From Patescibacteria group bacterium UBA6164 (GTDB lineage: Bacteria > Patescibacteriota > Gracilibacteria > BD1-5 > UBA6164): DNA of 10,625 nt. The position numbers were made by a program, and so were the translations under genes. The notes beneath the pieces are model-generated. The model searched no databases and had not been told where the DNA came from. It saw only the letters and a list, made by a program, of their open reading frames with translations. The stretch covers positions 1 through 10,625 of the forward strand of contig DIUG01000042.1 in the NCBI GenBank assembly GCA_002422305.1, read 5' to 3'. This document shows, in pieces, positions 7,155-10,625 of the stretch (position 1 is the stretch's first letter; the number at the start of each line of letters is the position of its first letter).

Positions 7155-8420
7155 TTATCATAAAGGATGAGGATATTTATTTGGAAAAATAATTTCTTTG
7201 TTGTCAAAAAAATTTCAGTATCTCCATTTTACATCATTTATTTTTCATCATAAAAATGGAGTTTGCTCATCTCAATGTATTAAAGATAAATCAGGAGAAA
7301 TACTCTTGTAAACATATAATCAAATAGAGTTCAAATCTATAGATGTAATATCTTTGTAGTAAAACTGGATTTTTTCTTTTTTAAGTGTATTTAATAAGTC
7401 TTTTAATAATTCTTTACTATCTCATTTATTATTTTTTTTCAAATCTATACTGTATTTTTTTGATTTATTAATTATAGGAACTTTATCCCATATTTGCGGA
7501 TATAATGTATAATAAACTGCATGATGATCAAAATCTCTTAATTCATCAAATTTTTTGAATTCTAGTCAAGGATGAAAAGTGCTATAATAATTAGCAAAAA
7601 TAGTTCATTGAGCCCACTCTGTAAATGATTTTTTTATTGCTTTTTCATAATTTTCTTTACAAGCTACTCACATACTAATTCTTTTCTTATTTCTGTGTAT
7701 TAAATATCAACAAGTAAGTATTACAGGATGAGGATTCCAGTCTTGAGTTATATCAAAAAAATAAACTCTTCATCATTTATTTTCAATCTCTTTTTTGTAG
7801 TTTTTTGCAAAATTACTGTCTGATATATCTCTTCAAGGTAAAGAATTTTGCCAATATACTGTCAAAGCATCTCTTTCCAAAGATTCTTGCAATGATAATA
7901 ATAATGCTCTATATTTATCAAAATGAGTAGCAAGTCAAGTAGATGTAGTAGGAATATTTACCTTTCAATACTTGGATCATAATCATATCATCTCTTGAGG
8001 TATATAAATTTCTTCATTTGTATAAATATTATACATTTTTCAAAAATATATATCTTTTATTTCTATTTTTTTGAAAGGAAAGTTTTTATTATTATATTGT
8101 TCATCTGAAAAAAGTGAAAAATCATCATAAGTTAAATATTTCTGGTCTTTTACTTCATCTATTTTTTTTATTTCAAAATCATAAACAAAAGCAGAGTATC
8201 TTTCTAGTGATTCTCATATAGCTCATAAAATAGCTAAATTTTCATCATAATTTGCACAACCACTAGCACTACTCCAATAAGCTGTTGTATTTTCTGGAAC
8301 TGAATAATTGTATATTCAATCCACATCAGCAAAGCTATTTTCAATTTTTTGAAAAGGCATAGTGATTCAACATCTAAAATTAGTTGTATTTTCAAGTATG
8401 TATTGATTTAAAGTTTTCAT
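7155..8420 (-). CDS. sagD: YcaO-domain cyclodehydratase (SagD-like)
   Basis: YcaO proteins use ATP to activate backbone amides and cyclise Cys, Ser or Thr into azolines. The 421-residue product has the expected blocks: SSASGCANYDENLAILGAIG (50-69) running into ESLERYSAF (70-78), the ATP/Mg-binding EAxER-type segment; TSTGLATHFD and LLLSLQESLERDAL (173-186); then TCGYLI and KKSFTEWAQ further on. The C-terminus is PHPLG, close to the proline-rich tail of azoline-forming YcaO proteins (PxPxP), though the last proline is replaced. As no C domain is fused, it would need the separate SagC-like protein at 9682-10476. It is followed after 21 nt by the SagB-like gene. Its glycines are mostly TGA. Confidence 0.93.
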
Positions 8421-8455
8421 ATTTTATTTATTATATGATATTATCTAATTATGGC

Positions 8456-8547
8456 AGTTTATAGAATAAAATTATTAAACTATAATTAATCACAGCACTT
8501 GAAGCAAAAGCTCTTGAAGTTTATAGAATAAAATTATTAAACTATAA
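8456..8547. repeat. 30-bp direct repeat, 62-bp period
   Basis: The 30-bp sequence beginning AGTTTATAGAATAAAATTAT occurs at 8456-8485 and exactly again at 8518-8547. The copies overlap the 3' end of the seven-helix membrane protein gene. Between them is a 32-bp segment with two CTTGAAG copies. Without the extra 62 bp the membrane protein would end ...FYKLP; with it the frame shifts and ends ...KLQELLLQVLGLIIV. This looks like a recent tandem duplication. Confidence 0.8.
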
Positions 8548-9200
8548 GTAATAATTAAGAGTACTATAGCAGTTATATTTATAATTGATAGTGTTGTTTG
8601 TTTAAAATTTAATTTAATTTCTTTTGATGTAAGTAAATAATAATATATTATAATATAAATAAAAACTCCTAAATTTTGAAAAGCTAATAAGTAAAAGTTT
8701 TCAACTCAATTATTAAAATATTGAACAACTGTAAATAAAATATGTGCTAAAATCAAAAATATTAAATATAACTTTAAATATATAATAGATTTTTCTTTAT
8801 TTAAAAAAACAAAAATTGAAATAAAAACTCACCAAATTGAAATAAGAATATCTATAAGTGAAAGTAAGTTAAAATAAGAAAAAATGTAAGCTAAATTAAA
8901 AATACTTACTGAGAATATAAATAATATTATAAATAATAATGGTCATCATTTTATATTTGAATTATTTTGCTTTTCACTTATTAATTCATCAGTAAAGTTT
9001 TTAACTGAATAAAAACCATACAATACAGCTACACTAATAAAAATAAATAAATAATTTAATAAGAAAGTATTTATTATTTGTATTATTTTAAATGGTGCTA
9101 ATATTAGTTTTGAAATTAAAAAAACACCTAGAACCAATAATATTCCAACAATTAGAGTTGGTATAAGTTTTTTAATTTCTCAAATTATTGAATTATTCAT
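8475..9200 (-). CDS. Seven-helix membrane protein of the TOMM cluster (possible immunity or export factor)
   Basis: I do not recognise the family. The 241-residue product (ATG 9200 to TAA 8475) is almost wholly hydrophobic, with likely membrane helices near residues 13-33, 45-65, 87-108, 113-133, 139-160, 172-192 and 205-226. There is a charged loop at 67-84 (FTDELISEKQNNSNIK). It has no ATP-binding site, no glutamate/histidine pattern of a CAAX-type protease such as SagE, and no signal peptide beyond its first helix. It sits between the precursor gene (43 nt upstream) and the YcaO gene (54 nt downstream), which suggests immunity, membrane docking of the modification enzymes, or export. That role is inferred from position only. 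The last 16 or so residues come from the 62-bp duplication. Confidence 0.8.
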
Positions 9201-9243
9201 TATATTTTTTAAAATTATTAAATAATAAATTACAATTATGAGC

Positions 9244-9675
9244 TTAATTAATTATTTTAAGCCAAGCATTAAACTCTATAACCATAAAAATTACAAAAAA
9301 TATTAATATAAAAAAGATAGTTTCATAATTATTTTTAAGTTTTCTTAATAAAAATCATAATAACAATAAATATAATGGTGCTAATATTAATAATATTAAA
9401 GTTCCATAACCTATGGAAATAATAAGACTAAAAAAAGCAATAATACTGATTATCAGAAATATAAGTACTGCCAAAAAGATTCAGACAGCTTGACCTGTTT
9501 CTAGCTCTTTATTATTCTCTCTAGCAACACTTCATATACTTCTTGTAGTTAGAATACTAGTAGCAATAGTAGTAATTATACAGCAACAGCAACAACTACT
9601 ACATGCCGCACAAGTCGGAGTAGAAGCAGAAACTCTTGTTTTTTTGTTGTCAAATTGAGATATTAGTTTTAGCAT
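9244..9675 (-). CDS. Streptolysin S-like TOMM precursor with a membrane-spanning tail
   Basis: This is the probable substrate of the cluster. The 143-residue product begins MLKLISQFDNKKTRV, then SASTPTCAACSSCCCCCII with cysteines at 22, 25 and 28-32 (bases 9580-9612), followed by a Thr/Ser-rich stretch (ITTIATSILTTRS, 34-46). The beginning MLKxxS plus a Cys block resembles SagA (MLKFTSNIL, then CCCCC), and heterocyclisation would fall on the Cys/Ser/Thr. Unlike SagA (about 53 residues), the frame continues without stop through a polar linker (51-63) into three hydrophobic helices near 64-88, 91-110 and 119-138. It lies between the SagC-like gene (6 nt upstream) and the seven-helix gene. It could be a membrane-anchored TOMM, or a precursor cleaved between core and tail. 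The precursor role is well supported by context; the meaning of the tail is unknown. Confidence 0.82.
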
Positions 9676-9681
9676 GATTTT

Positions 9682-10476
9682 TTAGTTATTAAATAAATTT
9701 ATTGTTTTCTTTTTTCAATTTTCTATGTCATTATTACAATGTGGACACCAAGGTAGCTTATAAACTTTATCTATTTTAGACTCTAATGTTTCAAAATTAA
9801 AACTCCAAGCATTTTCAATAAAATTAGGACAAGTTCAAATATTACTAAAATCGTTTAAAAACTTCTTTATATATCAAGTTATCAGTTCATAATTTTCTGT
9901 AATATTGGGTACTAAAGGAGGTTCTATATCTCACCAATTTTGTGTTATTTTTCATATAAAACATCATAAACAAGCAGTTTTTCAAGGAAAAACCAAAGGT
10001 CATATAGAAATATTGTGATCATATCAAATATCTATCAAAATATGAGTTTTTTTAATATTTTCATAATCTTTTAAAATTTCTTTTAGTTGAGAGTTAGTCC
10101 TTATTATCAAGATAATATCCTCATTTCATTCTTTAAGTGAGATATTATCACTTTCTTTTAAAAATTCAAATAATTTATTTTCTATATTCTCATTTTTATC
10201 TCATATCCATTTTATTGAAAAATTCAAATTACTTGACTTCTCTATTTTTTTATCGTAAAAAACAAATACTCATGCATTTATAAGTTTTTTTATAATTTCA
10301 TCAAAGTCTTTATTTTTAATAATGTTTTCAAAATCATTACTTTTGTAAGATTCAAAAAGAATTTTTCACATATTCTCATTTAAATCATCTATTAAATAAG
10401 AATCATCTGCTCATTTTGTGATGATACTATTTCAATTTTCGTAAATTAGGTTCCAGTTTGGATTTTTTTTAAGCAT
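9682..10476 (-). CDS. sagC: SagC-like TOMM partner protein (E1-like/ocin-ThiF family)
   Basis: C proteins of TOMM systems bind the precursor leader through an N-terminal winged-helix RRE domain and present it to the YcaO enzyme. The 264-residue product (ATG 10476 to TAA 9682) has a plausible RRE at 1-75, then a reduced E1-like domain with IGPLVFPGKTACLGCF (158-173), the hallmark of this family, and LPWCPHC (241-247). C169, C172, C244 and C247 are the expected structural zinc ligands. At 264 residues it is shorter than SagC (about 350), so the E1-like part is minimal, and I see no ATP-binding GxGxxG, as expected for this degenerate family. Its start overlaps by 8 nt the end of an upstream reading frame, and the precursor gene follows after 6 nt, which suggests tight translational coupling. 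Confidence 0.85.
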
Positions 10477-10625
10477 AATAAGCTAAATTTATATATTTAT
10501 TTTTGTTAATTTTTTCTATAGTCCCGTTTCAAATCCAGCCACTTTTATAGAAGTTAAAATCAGGATTTTAAAAGTCATAAAATTGAGATAAATAATTATT
10601 AGAAATAAGTTTAATAGAATTGATA
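10469..10625 (-). CDS. C-terminal part of an upstream gene overlapping the SagC-like start (possible internal TAA)
   Basis: On the minus strand a frame entering at the right edge reads INSIKLISNNYLSQFYDF, then TAA at 10568-10570, then NPDFNFYKSGWIGNGTIEKI and NKNKYINLAYYA to TAA at 10469-10471. The final stop overlaps the SagC-like ATG by 8 nt, a spacing typical of coupled genes. The second segment uses TGA as glycine plus GGC and GGG and looks protein-like, yet 32 open codons are not significant by themselves with only TAA and TAG as stops. Either the upstream gene truly ends at 10568, or one nonsense change interrupts a gene that once ran into the SagC-like gene. Family not recognised. Confidence 0.4.

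Noticed and set aside
8451..8489. Short plus-strand ORF MAVYRIKLLNYN within the repeat
   Set aside because: It is only 12 codons, antisense to the membrane gene's 3' end, with no ribosome binding site or family likeness.
8456..8547. CRISPR array
   Set aside because: There are only two repeat copies, overlapping a coding sequence, with no further spacer-repeat units and no cas genes.
8946..9137. A separate 63-residue membrane protein gene
   Set aside because: It is an internal fragment in the frame of the 241-residue membrane protein; it appears separate only when TGA is read as stop.
10520..10545. tRNA T-arm-like sequence (GTTTCAAATCC)
   Set aside because: The flanking bases do not pair as a T stem, no acceptor or anticodon stem is found, and the bases fit the protein frame upstream of the SagC-like gene.
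1..10625. UGA as tryptophan (Mycoplasma-type code 4)
   Set aside because: TGA falls on catalytic and loop glycines (Walker A, GHKxPDTD, GPVP, PSGGG), and tryptophans in conserved places use TGG.

Overview
The window comes from a bacterium that reads UGA as glycine (genetic code 25), i.e. Gracilibacteria or Absconditabacteria (SR1) of the Candidate Phyla Radiation. In-frame TGA sits where conserved motifs need glycine: the Walker A loop of the ATPase (GKNGSGKT), GHKxPDTD of the pyrophosphatase, the GPVP motif of the Panacea domain, and three consecutive TGA in the PSGGG motif of the SagB-like enzyme. Tryptophan keeps TGG. With TGA read as stop nearly every gene here shatters; read as glycine, the window is almost fully coding. 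The DNA is strongly AT-rich. Most starts follow A/T-rich leaders without a Shine-Dalgarno sequence. All coordinates below use code 25.

Region 1 (1-3928, minus strand) looks like a defence module. An operon of a small 82-residue repeat protein, a 657-codon AAA ATPase fused to a TOPRIM/DUF4435-like domain (resembling a fused PARIS or OLD nuclease), and a 104-residue unknown protein ends at a perfect 34-bp palindrome. Downstream is a hairpin-rich leader of about 210 bp and then an EcoRI-type adenine methyltransferase that runs off the left edge. The ATPase carries an in-frame TAA between its ABC signature and Walker B motif.

Region 2 (3929-6408) starts with a 382-bp AT-rich divergent intergenic region holding a perfect 16-bp inverted repeat beside a TTGACA/TATAAT promoter. 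On the plus strand follow an HTH-Panacea antitoxin, a truncated remnant of its toxin, a complete manganese-dependent inorganic pyrophosphatase (ppaC), and a small unknown gene with an apparent 1-base frameshift in a T7 run.

Region 3 (6426-10476, minus strand) is the most striking: a compact thiazole/oxazole-modified microcin (TOMM) cluster of the streptolysin S type. In transcription order it has a SagC-like partner protein, a precursor with a TCAACSSCCCCC core, a seven-helix membrane protein, a YcaO (SagD-like) cyclodehydratase and a SagB-type FMN dehydrogenase. The precursor is unusual: its core is followed by about 110 residues containing three predicted membrane helices. No transporter or leader protease lies in the window. 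An upstream reading frame overlaps the start of the SagC-like gene and leaves at the right edge, so the operon probably extends beyond 10625. By the known logic of this pathway, the C and D proteins would cyclise Cys/Ser/Thr of the precursor core, the SagB-like enzyme would oxidise azolines to azoles, and the membrane protein may give immunity or help export.
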